Assembly: GCF_000195595.1 (NCBI RefSeq)
Contig: NZ_GL882506.1
Coordinates: 39,030-103,029 of the forward strand
Reading direction: 5' to 3'
Origin: Actinomyces sp. oral taxon 170 str. F0386
Lineage (GTDB): Bacteria > Actinomycetota > Actinomycetes > Actinomycetales > Actinomycetaceae
Length of the DNA: 64,000 nucleotides
The notes under the pieces are model-generated. The model did not search any database. It saw only the letters and a program-made list of their open reading frames with translations, and was not told where the DNA came from. A program made the position numbers and the translations under genes. How positions within the stretch are numbered: position 1 is the first letter of the stretch; every line of letters starts with the position of its first letter. Shown piece after piece: positions 25,319 through 34,505 of this stretch.

Positions 25319-25990
25319 TCAGTCTTCTTGGGTAGCCTGCCCCTTATGAGAGTCATCTCGTGGGGTCGTAGCAGCTTGCTTACCGCAAGACGTGCGATGC
25401 ATAGCGCAAGGGATATCGCATTCTCCGGGCACACTGTTTGAGAATTTCATGAGCTCGAAGGCTAGGCGATTTCGTCTATCGGAATCATGGACATGAATGT
25501 AAAAGAATATCCAAGCAAATGCGATCATCACACCTACTGCAATACCAAATGACGACATAGCATCACCTTCCTCGCCAGGCACAACAGTTTCCAATCTTCT
25601 CATGCAGAATCCCAGAATCACTGCATATGCAAGACTACCCACCGAAAAGAGAACTCCAAGAGCGTTGGATACACTAGAGTTGCGAATAATTTGTGACAGA
25701 TCTTCGGCCAACTTCCGACACAATAGGCAATCCCGATTTTCTTGTAGCAGCCATTGTTTGACCATTATTTTGTTAGCAACTCCCAGCCATCTATTGCCGA
25801 ACGTATCGAGCCACCTAAATAGCTTCCTTCGCTCTTTTAATAGTCTTGCGTTTTCGCCAGTTGCGTCAGTTAGACCGTTCGTGTGGCGAAAATTGCGTGA
25901 GATGGCTGAATTGTCTTCTGGACACCCCGCAGCTGACGATCCATAAGGTTTTCCCACACTCCCCCGCGACACATCCTCAGATTGCGACAA
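25319..25990 (-). CDS. Two-helix membrane protein of unknown function
   Basis: This 223-residue protein has a soluble N-terminal part (about 1-100) with charged helices, two membrane helices (about 112-130, LGVLFSVGSLAYAVILGF, and 148-168) and a short tail with several Cys (ECDIPC, TSC). The next gene upstream ends only 26 bases before its start, so both form a pair transcribed away from the recombinase. Composition is more AT-rich than in neighbouring recombination genes, which suggests that the pair is exchangeable cargo. I do not recognise it; the domain arrangement is reminiscent of SLATT-type membrane proteins of defence systems, but without a diagnostic motif. Confidence 0.5.
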   Translation of the reverse strand: MSQSEDVSRGSVGKPYGSSAAGCPEDNSAISRNFRHTNGLTDATGENARLLKERRKLFRWLDTFGNRWLGVANKIMVKQWLLQENRDCLLCRKLAEDLSQIIRNSSVSNALGVLFSVGSLAYAVILGFCMRRLETVVPGEEGDAMSSFGIAVGVMIAFAWIFFYIHVHDSDRRNRLAFELMKFSNSVPGECDIPCAMHRTSCGKQAATTPRDDSHKGQATQED

Positions 25991-26016
25991 GACGTCCCCC
26001 TAAAGACTTACCCAAC

Positions 26017-26808
26017 TCAAATCGGCCGCGAAGGAGCATCGTCCCTCATCACCCACTTAGTATCGACACCCCACCTGTCAGCATACTTCCTAGCGAAATA
26101 TTCTGACCACCGTTCACCCCACTTCATTTCCCACCATGCAGCAACCAAAAAAGCCGAAAGGCCAAGCCAGGCGAACGGCACAACAAGCCAAACGTGAGTT
26201 TTCTTGATCAATAGAACTACACTGACACACAAAAATAGAGGATAAATTGAGTAAAATAGTGTTATTAGAGCACGCCCTGCATGTGTTTCCCAAGTTAACT
26301 TCCGTAACTCGGGGAAGTAGTCCTTCTCATATCGCTGTCTCACCCACTCCCTCTCGGAGCGAAATACGATTGATTGCCAGCCAAGGTACAGACAACCTAT
26401 AAAATAAAGTCCCCACGGCAGTGCACTGTCTTTCGAAATTTCATTATGTACTTGAAAACTCACTGCAATAGCACCGAACCCGAGTATCCAAGATGGAAAC
26501 CACACAAACTTCCACCACGGGACATAGAGGGACGCAACGAGAGCACTTTCTTGAGACAATCTCAATTCATTGAGGACTTGCTGTCGAAACTCGCAACTTG
26601 CGTTGCCATCGACAGCTTTATCGATCCACTCAATCCTGCGGCGCGCCTTCGTAGTGCGAGAAATCTGGTCAATGCCGGCAATAATTCCCACAAGCAAGCT
26701 AATGATGGGTAGCAGTGCAGGGAGCATTCTTCCTATAGCCGTAGCGACCGAGTTTGAGGTATCAGAATTAGCAGCACTAGCAATCATGGGCATCCAATCC
26801 ATACCCAC
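26017..26808 (-). CDS. Multi-pass membrane protein of unknown function
   Basis: This 263-residue protein has hydrophobic helices near residues 28-45, 95-118, 128-145, 182-205 and 208-228, with a cytoplasmic-looking charged segment (RTTKARRRIEWIDKA and a helix after it) between the first two. It is the first gene of a two-gene unit with the membrane protein at 25319-25990. The helix, long charged loop and helix-pair order resembles small effector-type membrane proteins (SLATT-like), but I see no firm family signature. As cargo of an integrative element, a defence or exclusion role is possible. Confidence 0.5.
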   Translation of the reverse strand: MGMDWMPMIASAANSDTSNSVATAIGRMLPALLPIISLLVGIIAGIDQISRTTKARRRIEWIDKAVDGNASCEFRQQVLNELRLSQESALVASLYVPWWKFVWFPSWILGFGAIAVSFQVHNEISKDSALPWGLYFIGCLYLGWQSIVFRSEREWVRQRYEKDYFPELRKLTWETHAGRALITLFYSIYPLFLCVSVVLLIKKTHVWLVVPFAWLGLSAFLVAAWWEMKWGERWSEYFARKYADRWGVDTKWVMRDDAPSRPI

Positions 26809-26925
26809 AGGCTACATCGACATGTCTAAAATGTGCCACGTCGAACCCTTGATACACTTAAGGCTGTCGCCAACCTCGACTGCCCAGTACGATCACCCGT
26901 TCACGCACCGCACGGCGAGCTCCGC

Positions 26926-27447
26926 TCACCCATACACCGCCCTCAGCGTGCGTGCTTCATCGGCAATCCAGCGGCGTAGCTCGTCCTGGGCGGCTGGATG
27001 GAAGGCCGGCTCAAGCATGGTGGCCTGCTCGAGGAGCTGCTCGCCTTGGTCTTTGGTGTCGAGCCAGTCGGTGGTGGCACCGGTTAGGTTGAGGACGCGT
27101 CCCCAGCGATGGAGGGAGCGGTAGAGCAAGTCCAAGATGGCGCGTGAGTGGTTGGCGATGTAGACCCGCTGCATGCCGGCAGGGATGTCCAGGCCCTGGG
27201 CTACTAAGCGGTCTTTACCCTCGTAGATGCCAAGGCCACCGTAGATCGATGTGGTCTCAATGTCTCCCATACCGGCCAGGGTGACCTGGCGTGGCTGCTC
27301 AGCGCCGTCCTGCCAGTGGAAGACGTCATGCCAGTCCCCACTGGTACCTTCCGGCGCAGCCAGATTCAAGGCATAGAGGCCAGTGATGTAGTGCTCTGGC
27401 GTCGTGGGAGGAATCTCGTGCTCCTCAGTCACCCAGTACTGCTTCAC
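26926..27447 (-). CDS. Conserved-looking protein of unknown function, 173 aa
   Basis: This soluble protein starts at ATG 27447 (MKQYWVTEEHEI). It contains PEHYITGLYALNL, then GTSGDWHDVFHW, and a helical C-terminal half with DWLDTKDQGEQLLEQA. The aromatic and His-rich middle (SGDWHDVFHW) looks like a functional site. I have an impression of similar proteins beside AbiE-like nucleotidyltransferase genes in mobile DNA, but cannot name the family. It is divergent from the recombinase gene, with 330 bases between them. Confidence 0.5.
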   Translation of the reverse strand: MKQYWVTEEHEIPPTTPEHYITGLYALNLAAPEGTSGDWHDVFHWQDGAEQPRQVTLAGMGDIETTSIYGGLGIYEGKDRLVAQGLDIPAGMQRVYIANHSRAILDLLYRSLHRWGRVLNLTGATTDWLDTKDQGEQLLEQATMLEPAFHPAAQDELRRWIADEARTLRAVYG

Positions 27448-27779
27448 TCTGCCTGCTGCTTGCTACCTCAGGCGCCGCTCTCACCTCGTCATCTGCCCCA
27501 GTAGCGCCGCCAGTGTTTGTTCCCCATCCCCAACATGCCGCCGTCGCTCTGAGCGGGCGGCGAGTGCATGCGGGCCGCTCCCGTCAGCAGCGCACCACGT
27601 TCACGCTGTACTTCGCTGCACTTTCCTACTCCGTCCGTTGTCCCTCATCTGTGGTCGGTGTCAGATCGCCCAGCTTCGCACTGGACTTTGCGGGCATTCT
27701 GAGCGTCAATGGAAAGAGATGCTGGTCGTTGTGGCTGGTATGTCTGGACAAATGGGTAAGTGAAAGGAGGATTGAGTGT
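27448..27779. other. Divergent promoter region before the recombinase
   Basis: About 330 bases between divergent genes. The recombinase frame is open through part of it, but the aaaggagg at 27763-27770, followed by ATG 27780, indicates that translation starts at the right end. No operator or promoter hexamers were recognised with confidence. Confidence 0.4.
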
Positions 27780-29894
27780 ATGGAAGCAGGATCAATACAA
27801 GGTGGTGCAGCGGCAGTCGGAGCTGACCCGTTTGCGGCTATGGCCGCGCAATTGACGCCGAAGCGGGCTGTCTCATACATCCGTGTCTCCACCCGGGAGC
27901 AGGCCCAGCGTGGTGGGTCGGAGGAAGGCTTCTCCCTCCCCGCCCAGCGTGAAGCCAACAAGCGCAAGGCCCAGTCCATGGGGGCGCTGGTGATTAAGGA
28001 GTTTGCCGACCGGGGTGAGTCCGCTCGTAGTGCCAACCGGCCTGAGCTGCAGAAGATGCTGGCCTACCTTAAGGAAGATGGTGGGATTGACTATGTCATC
28101 GTCCATAAGTTAGATCGGTTAGCCCGGAACCGGGCGGACGATGTGGAGATCAACCGGGCGTTCGAGGATGCTGGCGTCCGGCTGGTCTCTACTAGTGAGA
28201 ACATCGACCAGACGCCTGGTGGGATGCTGCTGCACGGCATCATGAGCAGTATCGCTGAGTTCTACTCCCGGAACCTGGCTAATGAGGTCATCAAGGGGAT
28301 GGGTGAGAAAGCCAGGAACGGTGGGACACTGGGCAAGGCGCCGCTGGGGTATGTGAATGTCCGGGGGCGGGATGAGCATGGGCGGGAGGTTCGGACGGTT
28401 GAGCTGGATGAGGAGCGGGCACCGCTGGTGCGGCTGGCGTTTACGGAGTATGCGACGGGTAACTGGACGGTGCGGCAGCTGGCGGAGCACCTCAACAATC
28501 GTGGCCTGACCATCCCGCCGACCGCCCGCAAACCGACCAACCCTGTCTCGGTCAGACTCTTACAGACACTGCTGCGAAACCCCTACTACAAGGGTGTCAT
28601 CTCCTTCCAAGGCGTGGAGTACCCCGGGGCGCACGAGCCTCTCGTGGACGCCGCCACCTGGCAGACGGTGCAAGACATCCTGACCGCTCATACCAACGGC
28701 GAGCGGCAGCGTACGCACAATCATCACCTCAAGAGCACCATCGTCTGCGGCCTGTGTGGTGCCCGCCTGCTGGTGCAGCACGCCACCTCGCGCGCCAGCG
28801 GTACCTACCACTACTTCGTCTGCGCCCGCCGCCATCGGGTGCACGACTGTACCTTCAAGGCGGTGCTCATCGACGAGGTGGAAGCCCGCGTGGCCGAACT
28901 CTACCAACAGATACAGCTCAGTAGCGATGACCGCCGCGAGATCGAGCGCTACCTGCGCGCGGAGTTCGCACACATCCAGGCCAACCGCCAGCAAGACATC
29001 CAGCGCCTGACTACGCGGCAGCAGCAACTAGAAGACCAGCGCCACAAGCTGCTCGAAGCCCACTACGCCGGAGCCATCCCCCTTGACCTGCTCAAGAAGG
29101 AACAGGAGCAACTGACCAGCAGCATCCTTGCCATCCAGCGCGAACTAGACGGTTACACGGCCGATGCTGCTCTGGTGGAGCAGCACCTCACCCAGGCGCT
29201 CGATCTCCTGGAGGACTGCCACCGGCTGTACCTGGCGGTGCCGGATCGCCTGAAGAAGCTGCTCAACCAAGTGTTCTTCGAGCGCATCCTCGTCAATCCA
29301 GCGATGGATGAAGATGGCCACCCCATCATCCCACCACCGGCGCTGCAGACCAGTCTGAAGGCGGGACGACGAAGGGGCGCTGGTGGGACTGAGACTGGCG
29401 AGAGGATGACCGCTGCGCAGGGTGGCGAGAAGACGGCGGAGAGCCTGATCTCTTCTTGCGGTGAGGCTGCTGGCGGCCAGTCGGACGGCTCGGCATTTCA
29501 GGGCGGCCACGATGAAGCGCAGCCAGGCTCGATGCATACGGTGCACCGCAGCACCATCTCCATCATCGACCCAGCCAGTCATACCAACGCCACCGGGGAG
29601 CTGGCTCCACCCTTCGACCAACTCGGTAGCCAGCAGCTAAAGCGGGCGGCGCAACAAGCGGCGGCAGTGGGCTCAGCACGGTCACTCACAACCACCCCTC
29701 ACAGCGCAGCACCCAGCCAGACGGCAGACTGCGAAGCACCCACAACAAGAACGCCCGTCCACGATGTGGACGGGCGTCGTCGATGCAATTCAGGTAATGA
29801 TTCAACCCCTACCCCTGTTACTCAGGTCAAGGGTTCGTATACGGAGCTTGTGGTGGACCCGGCCGGATTCGAACCGACGACCGACGCGGTGTAA
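27780..29894 (+). CDS. Large serine recombinase (integrase)
   Basis: ATG 27780 follows aaaggagg by nine bases and gives 704 residues. Domains: resolvase catalytic domain (about 28-180) with active Ser37 in YIRVSTREQ and KLDRLARNRAD; recombinase domain (about 190-320); zinc ribbon (CGLCGARLLV with a later Cys pair); coiled-coil motif (about 400-480); and a long low-complexity tail. The tail runs through the attachment repeat (KGSYTELVV) and then antisense through tRNA-Val (DPAGFEPTTDAV), whose sequence supplies the stop codon. In the excised circle the frame would instead continue into the double-HTH protein. It catalyses site-specific integration at the tRNA-Val 3' end and, presumably with a partner, excision. 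The protein appears intact. Confidence 0.9.
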   Translation: MEAGSIQGGAAAVGADPFAAMAAQLTPKRAVSYIRVSTREQAQRGGSEEGFSLPAQREANKRKAQSMGALVIKEFADRGESARSANRPELQKMLAYLKEDGGIDYVIVHKLDRLARNRADDVEINRAFEDAGVRLVSTSENIDQTPGGMLLHGIMSSIAEFYSRNLANEVIKGMGEKARNGGTLGKAPLGYVNVRGRDEHGREVRTVELDEERAPLVRLAFTEYATGNWTVRQLAEHLNNRGLTIPPTARKPTNPVSVRLLQTLLRNPYYKGVISFQGVEYPGAHEPLVDAATWQTVQDILTAHTNGERQRTHNHHLKSTIVCGLCGARLLVQHATSRASGTYHYFVCARRHRVHDCTFKAVLIDEVEARVAELYQQIQLSSDDRREIERYLRAEFAHIQANRQQDIQRLTTRQQQLEDQRHKLLEAHYAGAIPLDLLKKEQEQLTSSILAIQRELDGYTADAALVEQHLTQALDLLEDCHRLYLAVPDRLKKLLNQVFFERILVNPAMDEDGHPIIPPPALQTSLKAGRRRGAGGTETGERMTAAQGGEKTAESLISSCGEAAGGQSDGSAFQGGHDEAQPGSMHTVHRSTISIIDPASHTNATGELAPPFDQLGSQQLKRAAQQAAAVGSARSLTTTPHSAAPSQTADCEAPTTRTPVHDVDGRRRCNSGNDSTPTPVTQVKGSYTELVVDPAGFEPTTDAV
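29752..29778 (-). terminator. Terminator of tRNA-Val, inside the recombinase gene
   Basis: A perfect 12-bp stem (acgcccgtccac / gtggacgggcgt) with a 3-base loop. Read on the minus strand it is followed by a TTCTTGTTG run and lies about 70 bases past the tRNA 3' end. It is placed like the hairpin beyond tRNA-Leu. Confidence 0.65.
29829..29856. repeat. Right attachment repeat (attR-like), overlapping tRNA-Val
   Basis: Matches 24271-24298 at 27 of 28 positions. Its last six bases are the CCA, the discriminator and two acceptor bases of tRNA-Val on the opposite strand. Confidence 0.85.
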
Positions 29895-29926
29895 ACGCGT
29901 TGCTCTACCAGCTGAGCTACAGGTCC
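29851..29926 (-). tRNA. tRNA-Val(TAC)
   Basis: A complete 76-base tRNA with encoded CCA. Acceptor GGACCTG pairs with CGGGTCC, the D arm is GCTC-AGCTGGTA-GAGC, anticodon stem ACGCG/CGCGT presents TAC, and the T loop is TTCGAAT. Its 3' end is the integration target of the 5.56-kb element. Confidence 0.96.
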
Positions 29927-30102
29927 AAGGCGCAGATTCACTCAACGACACAGTCGTTGCCGCAACGATTGTGCCAGGTGCCTGCACATGCACATGAAAG
30001 CGAGAGTCGCCCTGCGCGGCAACTCTACCGCCTACGGGATGAAAGCGACCAATCGTCCCGGAGTCGTCAAGGCGCCGCGGAGCCCTTCAAGCCACGAACA
30101 TC

Positions 30103-30507
30103 TCAGCGCCCTCGGCTGGAGACCCTGATTCCGCTCCAGTGCTGCCCCATGGAGGCGGCGGAGGTCGCGTGCATGCCGGCCGTGGCGGCGGCCTCCTCGA
30201 CCTCCGCAGTCTGGACGGCTCCGGTGGTGCGCGCCTTGGGCGTCAGCACCCAGATGAGCCCGGCACCATCAAGGTTGGCCTGGGCGTCCACCAGGAGGTC
30301 GGTGAGATCATCGACGTCGCCGTCATCGTCGCGCCACCACACGATGGCCGAGTCGGCCACGTCCTCATAGTCCTCGTCCACCAGAGTGGTTCCGGTCTCA
30401 GCCTCAACCGCCTGCCGCAAAGTCTCGTCGACGTCGTCGTCGTAGCCGAACTCCTGGATGATGAGACCGGAGGCGAAGCCGAAAGCCCCACCCGCTGTAC
30501 TCGCCAC
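30103..30507 (-). CDS. DUF3052 family protein
   Basis: This 134-residue acidic protein starts at GTG 30507. It has the actinobacterial DUF3052 pattern: GLIIQEFGYDDDVDE, then an Asp/Glu-rich middle with IVWWRDDDGDVDDL and the strand GLIWVLTPKA. The family is related to mycobacterial Rv2239c and is usually found next to aceE, exactly as here, in divergent orientation. The function is unknown. It belongs to the core genome and marks the return to chromosome backbone after the tRNA-Val element. Confidence 0.85.
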   Translation of the reverse strand: MASTAGGAFGFASGLIIQEFGYDDDVDETLRQAVEAETGTTLVDEDYEDVADSAIVWWRDDDGDVDDLTDLLVDAQANLDGAGLIWVLTPKARTTGAVQTAEVEEAAATAGMHATSAASMGQHWSGIRVSSRGR

Positions 30508-30903
30508 GTCTTTACACCGTCCTTCTGGGCTGCGCCCGTCTCTCGCTCGCCCGCTGCTGGGCGATGGGTACTAGCCCACCGCACCCGGTGCCAGCCGCGC
30601 AAGTGAACACGCACGTCAGACTACCGTGAACTTTGCTGGGAAGGCGGTTCTGGCTATAGATACGCTCTCCAAGTCACCGTCACTGACCGAGATGTGGAAA
30701 CCTACCAACCAACATGTGGTTCACACCATACGTGACGTAGGACTTTCCTCCCGCTGGGAGCAGCGTTCCCACCGCGTCAGGTCGTAGATTAGGTCCATCA
30801 TCCACAGCGGCCTGACTTCAGGCGTACGCCGACGCCGTTCTCGGTGCCATGGCGCGCACGTGAGGCTCGGGCCCACCGCACAGACGCGAGGAAAGAGGAT
30901 TCC
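30508..30903. promoter_or_regulatory. Divergent regulatory region DUF3052/aceE
   Basis: About 395 bases hold the promoters of both divergent genes. An aggaaagagg ribosome binding site ends it before the aceE start. I could not assign promoter hexamers; no other gene is seen. Confidence 0.4.
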
Positions 30904-33657
30904 GTGAGCCCCACCAGTGACTCCACGCCGCTCATTGACGGCCTCCTGACGAAGGTGACCGACAACGACCCAGAGGAGACCAAGGAGTGGCACGAGTCCC
31001 TCGATGCCCTCATCGCGGACAAGGGCGCCAAGCGGGCGCGCTACATCCTGCTGAGCATGCTGGCCCAGGCCCGCCAGAAGAACGTCACGGTGCCCACCGA
31101 GATGACGACGCCGTACATCAACACCATCGACGTCACCAACGAGCCCTACTTCCCTGGCGACGAGAGCGCTGAGCGCACCTACCGGCGCTGGCTGCGCTGG
31201 AACGCCGCCGTCATGGTCACCCGCGCTCAGCGCCCCGGCGTGGGAGTCGGCGGCCACATCTCCTCCTACGCCTCGACAGCCACCCTCTACGAGGTGGGTT
31301 TCAACCACTTCTTCCGCGGCAAGGACCACCCAGGTGGCGGCGACCACGTCTTCTTCCAGGGCCACGCCTCTCCCGGCAACTACGCCCGAGCCTTCATCGA
31401 GGGCCGCCTGAGCGAGGCCGACATGGACGGGTTCCGCCAGGAGGAGTCCCGCCCAGCCGGTGGCCGCGGCCTGCCCTCCTACCCGCACCCCCGCCGTATG
31501 GAGGACTTCTGGGAGTACCCCACCGTCTCCATGGGTCTTGGTCCGTCCGAGGCGATCTACCAGGCCTGGTTCGACAAGTATCTTCAGGGCGCGGGCATCA
31601 AGGACACCTCCCAGCAGCACACCTGGGCTTTCCTGGGCGACGGCGAGATGGACGAGCCCGAGTCTCGCGGCATGCTCCAGCTCGCGGCCAGCCAGCAGCT
31701 GGACAACCTCACCTTCGTCATCAACTGCAACCTGCAGCGCCTTGACGGCCCGGTGCGCGGAAACGGCAAGATCATCCAGGAGCTCGAGGCCTTCTTCAAG
31801 GGCGCCGGATGGAACGTCATCAAGGTGATCTGGGGCCGCGGCTGGGACCAGCTCCTGGCTGCAGACAAGGACCACGCACTCGAGCACCTCATGATGGAGA
31901 CGCTCGACGGCGACTACCAGACCTTCAAGGCCAATGACGGCGCCTACATCCGCGAGCACTTCTTCGGCCGCGACCCGCGCACCGCCGAGCTTGTCAAGGA
32001 CTGGACCGACGACGAGATCTGGGCCCTCCAGCGCGGCGGTAACGACTACCGCAAGATGTACGCCGCATACAAGGCAGCCACGGAGCACAAAGGCCAGCCC
32101 ACCGTCATCCTGGCGCACACGGTCAAGGGCTACCTGCTGGGCGGGCACTTCGCCGGCCGCAACGCCACCCACCAGATGAAGAAGCTGACGCTGGACGACC
32201 TCAAGGCCCTGCGCGACCGGCTCCACATCCCGATCACCGATGAGCAGCTCGAGGCCAACCCGAAGATGCCACCGTACTACCGGCCGGCCGACGACGACCC
32301 CTCGCTGCTCTACATGCTGGACCGGCGCCGGCAGCTCGGCGGGTTCATCCCGGAGCGCCGTGATGCCGGTGTCGAGCTTCAGCTCCCCGGGAACAAGACC
32401 TACGACATCCTCAAGGGCGGCTCCGGCAAGCAGGAGGTCGCCTCCACGATGGCGTTCGTGCGCCTGCTCAAGGAGCTCATCAAGGACAAGGGCATCGGCC
32501 GGCGCATCGTGCCGATCGTTCCGGACGAGTCGCGCACCTTCGGTCTGGAGTCGCTCTTCCCCACCAAGAAGATCTTCAACACCCAGGGTCAGAGCTACAC
32601 GCCCGTCGACGCCGACATGATGCTCTCCTACCGTGAGTCCACCTCCGGCCAGCTCATGCACACGGGTATCAACGAGGCCGGCTCGGTCTCCCTGTTCCAG
32701 GTGGCCGGCACGAGCTACGCCACCCACGGCGAGCCCATGATCCCGGTCTACATCTTCTACTCGATGTTCGGCTTCCAGCGCACCGGTGACCAGTTCTGGG
32801 CCGCCGGTGACCAGCTGACCCGCGGCTTCATCATCGGAGCCACAGCCGGGCGCACCACCCTGACCGGTGAGGGCACCCAGCACATGGACGGCCACTCCCC
32901 CATGATCGCCGCCACCAACGACGCCGTCGTCAGCTACGACCCCGCGTACGCCTACGAGATCCGGCACATCGTGCGCGACGCGCTCGAGCGTTGGTACGGC
33001 CCGGATTCGGGCCGCAACCGGGACGTCATGTACTACCTGACCGTCTACAACGAGCCCATCCACCAACCCGCTGAGCCCGACGACGTCGACGTCGAGGGCA
33101 TCCTGCGCGGTATCCACCGCATCAGCCCCTCCCCCGACGGCGAGGGCCCCGAGGTCCAGCTCCTGGCCTCCGGTGTCGGGATGCCCTGGATCGAGGAGGC
33201 CCGCCGTATCCTGGCCGAGGACTGGGGAGTGCGGGCCACCACCTGGTCCGTCACCAGTTGGAACGAGTTGCGCCGTCAGGCCCTGGAGGTTGAGAAGGCC
33301 AACTTCCTGGCCCCCGACGCCGAGCGACAGGTTCCCTACGTGACGCAGAAGCTCTCCGGGGCCAACGGTCCCTTCGTCGCCACCAGCGACTACGACCACC
33401 TGGTTCCTGATCAGATCCGTGCCTGGGTGCCCGGCGACTACTACACCCTGGGTGCCGACGGCTTCGGTTTCTCCGACACCCGCGCCGCAGCCAGGCGCCA
33501 CTACCTCATTGACGCCCAGTCGGTCGTGGTCCGAGCCCTCCAGGCGCTGGTGGAGCAGGGCCGCCTCGACCGGTCCGTCCTGGCTCAGGCCGTCTCCCGC
33601 TACGAACTGACCAACGTCAACGCAGGCACCTCCGGCGGTCAGGGAGGCGAGTCCTGA
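30904..33657 (+). CDS. aceE: Pyruvate dehydrogenase E1 component (homodimeric)
   Basis: The frame is open from 30844, but GTG 30904 follows aggaaagagg and gives the expected N-terminus and 917 residues, normal for AceE. The thiamine diphosphate motif begins [12 protein letters not shown] and ends near [14 protein letters not shown]. Other AceE hallmarks are [20 protein letters not shown] and the C-terminal GFGFSDTR. It decarboxylates pyruvate and passes the acetyl group to the E2 lipoyl domain. No aceF or lpd gene adjoins; actinobacteria keep them elsewhere. A strong inverted repeat follows the stop. High GC and strong codon bias suggest high expression. Confidence 0.97.
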   Translation: MSPTSDSTPLIDGLLTKVTDNDPEETKEWHESLDALIADKGAKRARYILLSMLAQARQKNVTVPTEMTTPYINTIDVTNEPYFPGDESAERTYRRWLRWNAAVMVTRAQRPGVGVGGHISSYASTATLYEVGFNHFFRGKDHPGGGDHVFFQGHASPGNYARAFIEGRLSEADMDGFRQEESRPAGGRGLPSYPHPRRMEDFWEYPTVSMGLGPSEAIYQAWFDKYLQGAGIKDTSQQHTWAFLGDGEMDEPESRGMLQLAASQQLDNLTFVINCNLQRLDGPVRGNGKIIQELEAFFKGAGWNVIKVIWGRGWDQLLAADKDHALEHLMMETLDGDYQTFKANDGAYIREHFFGRDPRTAELVKDWTDDEIWALQRGGNDYRKMYAAYKAATEHKGQPTVILAHTVKGYLLGGHFAGRNATHQMKKLTLDDLKALRDRLHIPITDEQLEANPKMPPYYRPADDDPSLLYMLDRRRQLGGFIPERRDAGVELQLPGNKTYDILKGGSGKQEVASTMAFVRLLKELIKDKGIGRRIVPIVPDESRTFGLESLFPTKKIFNTQGQSYTPVDADMMLSYRESTSGQLMHTGINEAGSVSLFQVAGTSYATHGEPMIPVYIFYSMFGFQRTGDQFWAAGDQLTRGFIIGATAGRTTLTGEGTQHMDGHSPMIAATNDAVVSYDPAYAYEIRHIVRDALERWYGPDSGRNRDVMYYLTVYNEPIHQPAEPDDVDVEGILRGIHRISPSPDGEGPEVQLLASGVGMPWIEEARRILAEDWGVRATTWSVTSWNELRRQALEVEKANFLAPDAERQVPYVTQKLSGANGPFVATSDYDHLVPDQIRAWVPGDYYTLGADGFGFSDTRAAARRHYLIDAQSVVVRALQALVEQGRLDRSVLAQAVSRYELTNVNAGTSGGQGGES

Positions 33658-33697
33658 TCCTGCCCGTACGGCTATAGTTGGACGCGCTGACCAATTG

Positions 33698-33739
33698 CGG
33701 TGCCGGTGGAGCGAGACCTCCCTCGTTCCACCGGCACCG
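33698..33739 (+). terminator. Inverted repeat after aceE
   Basis: A 13-bp perfect stem (cggtgccggtgga / tccaccggcaccg) with a 16-base loop, 41 bases after the aceE stop. No T-run follows, so it may be a Rho-independent terminator of the T-poor actinobacterial type or a leader hairpin of the lipoprotein gene. Confidence 0.55.
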
Positions 33740-33765
33740 TCACATCTACCGAAAGAGGCCCTCAG

Positions 33766-34413
33766 GTGTCCCGCTCTCCGCTCCTGCGCTCCATCTCCTT
33801 CACAGCCGTGTGCCTTCTGACGCTGTCCGGATGCTCGGTCGGCCGGACGCTCGTTGCGAGGATGTCCTCGGCCTCTTCGAACCACGTCCACGAGACCGCT
33901 ACCGCCAAGGAGGGGGATGACGAGCCCACGGAGGGCCTGGATGCCGATACACCCGTTGACCCGCTGGAGTACGGGAACTGCACGTCCTCCGACGTGCGCG
34001 ACTACGACGAAGAGCTGACCGACAACGACGAGGAGGACAACCGCGCTCAAGCGGAGGCTCAGGTCACCAAGGTGGTTCCCGCCTCCGACCAGGTCGATGT
34101 CACCGGAGACGATCTTTCCGCCGATCGGGTGGTCAAGGTCTCGGCAGGTGCTCGGGACGTAACAATCACCTCAACAAACCTTGTCGTCATCATCGAGGGC
34201 GAGATTGAGTCACTCACTGTCCGTGGGTTCGACAACACGATCTGGATCGACGCCTCCAATAAAGTCACATTCGGATCAAGCGATGGCGACAATCTCAACT
34301 ACGTCTTCTGGAGCTCCGGGCCGCCGCAGTCGAAGGTCGACCCGCAAGGCCTCAATGTGATTGGAAAGGACGCCCACGCACCGGTCATCCGCTCCTGCCG
34401 CGTCTTCTCCTGA
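33766..34413 (+). CDS. DUF3060-like lipoprotein
   Basis: GTG 33766, after a gaaagagg ribosome binding site, gives 215 residues beginning with a lipoprotein signal peptide (SFTAVCLLTLSGCS, lipobox LSGC). A disordered acidic region (about residues 30-90) is followed by a beta-helical C-terminal domain (VVKVSAGARDVTITSTN, then ESLTVRGFDNTIWID) with the regular strand repeat of DUF3060. It should sit on the outer face of the membrane. The role is unknown. It is separated from aceE by a hairpin and from aspA by a shared terminator. Confidence 0.75.
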   Translation: MSRSPLLRSISFTAVCLLTLSGCSVGRTLVARMSSASSNHVHETATAKEGDDEPTEGLDADTPVDPLEYGNCTSSDVRDYDEELTDNDEEDNRAQAEAQVTKVVPASDQVDVTGDDLSADRVVKVSAGARDVTITSTNLVVIIEGEIESLTVRGFDNTIWIDASNKVTFGSSDGDNLNYVFWSSGPPQSKVDPQGLNVIGKDAHAPVIRSCRVFS

Positions 34414-34435
34414 TACGTTCACCAAAGAGCTAGAA

Positions 34436-34498
34436 CGACCTCCGATATCAGCAAAACAGCACAGCGGACTACGTGCCGTCCGCCGATATCGGAGGTCG
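34436..34498. terminator. Bidirectional terminator between lipoprotein gene and aspA
   Basis: A perfect 14-bp stem (cgacctccgatatc / gatatcggaggtcg) with a 35-base loop lies exactly between two convergent genes. Confidence 0.7.
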
Positions 34499-34505
34499 AG
34501 GCGCT

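Larger units (their letters stand above)
24271..29856. mobile_element. Serine-recombinase element integrated in tRNA-Val, about 5.56 kb
   Basis: The element is bounded by direct repeats of 28 bases with one mismatch (24271-24298 and 29829-29856). The right copy includes the CCA end of tRNA-Val. Contents, left to right: double-HTH gene, DUF6907-like gene, two membrane protein genes, an unknown 173-aa gene and an intact large serine recombinase pointing at the tRNA. The recombinase is adjacent to the tRNA end, as is usual for tRNA-targeting elements. No conjugation or replication genes are present, so it is a small integrative element that would need help to move between cells. Confidence 0.8.

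Noticed and set aside
27513..27779. Upstream extension of the recombinase frame
   Set aside because: aaaggagg plus ATG 27780 mark the start; the upstream part is not resolvase-like.
30721..34050. A 1109-codon open frame antisense to aceE
   Set aside because: It has Gly/Val/Asp-rich low-complexity translation and mirrors the third-codon GC bias of aceE, whose protein motifs are complete. It is a shadow frame.
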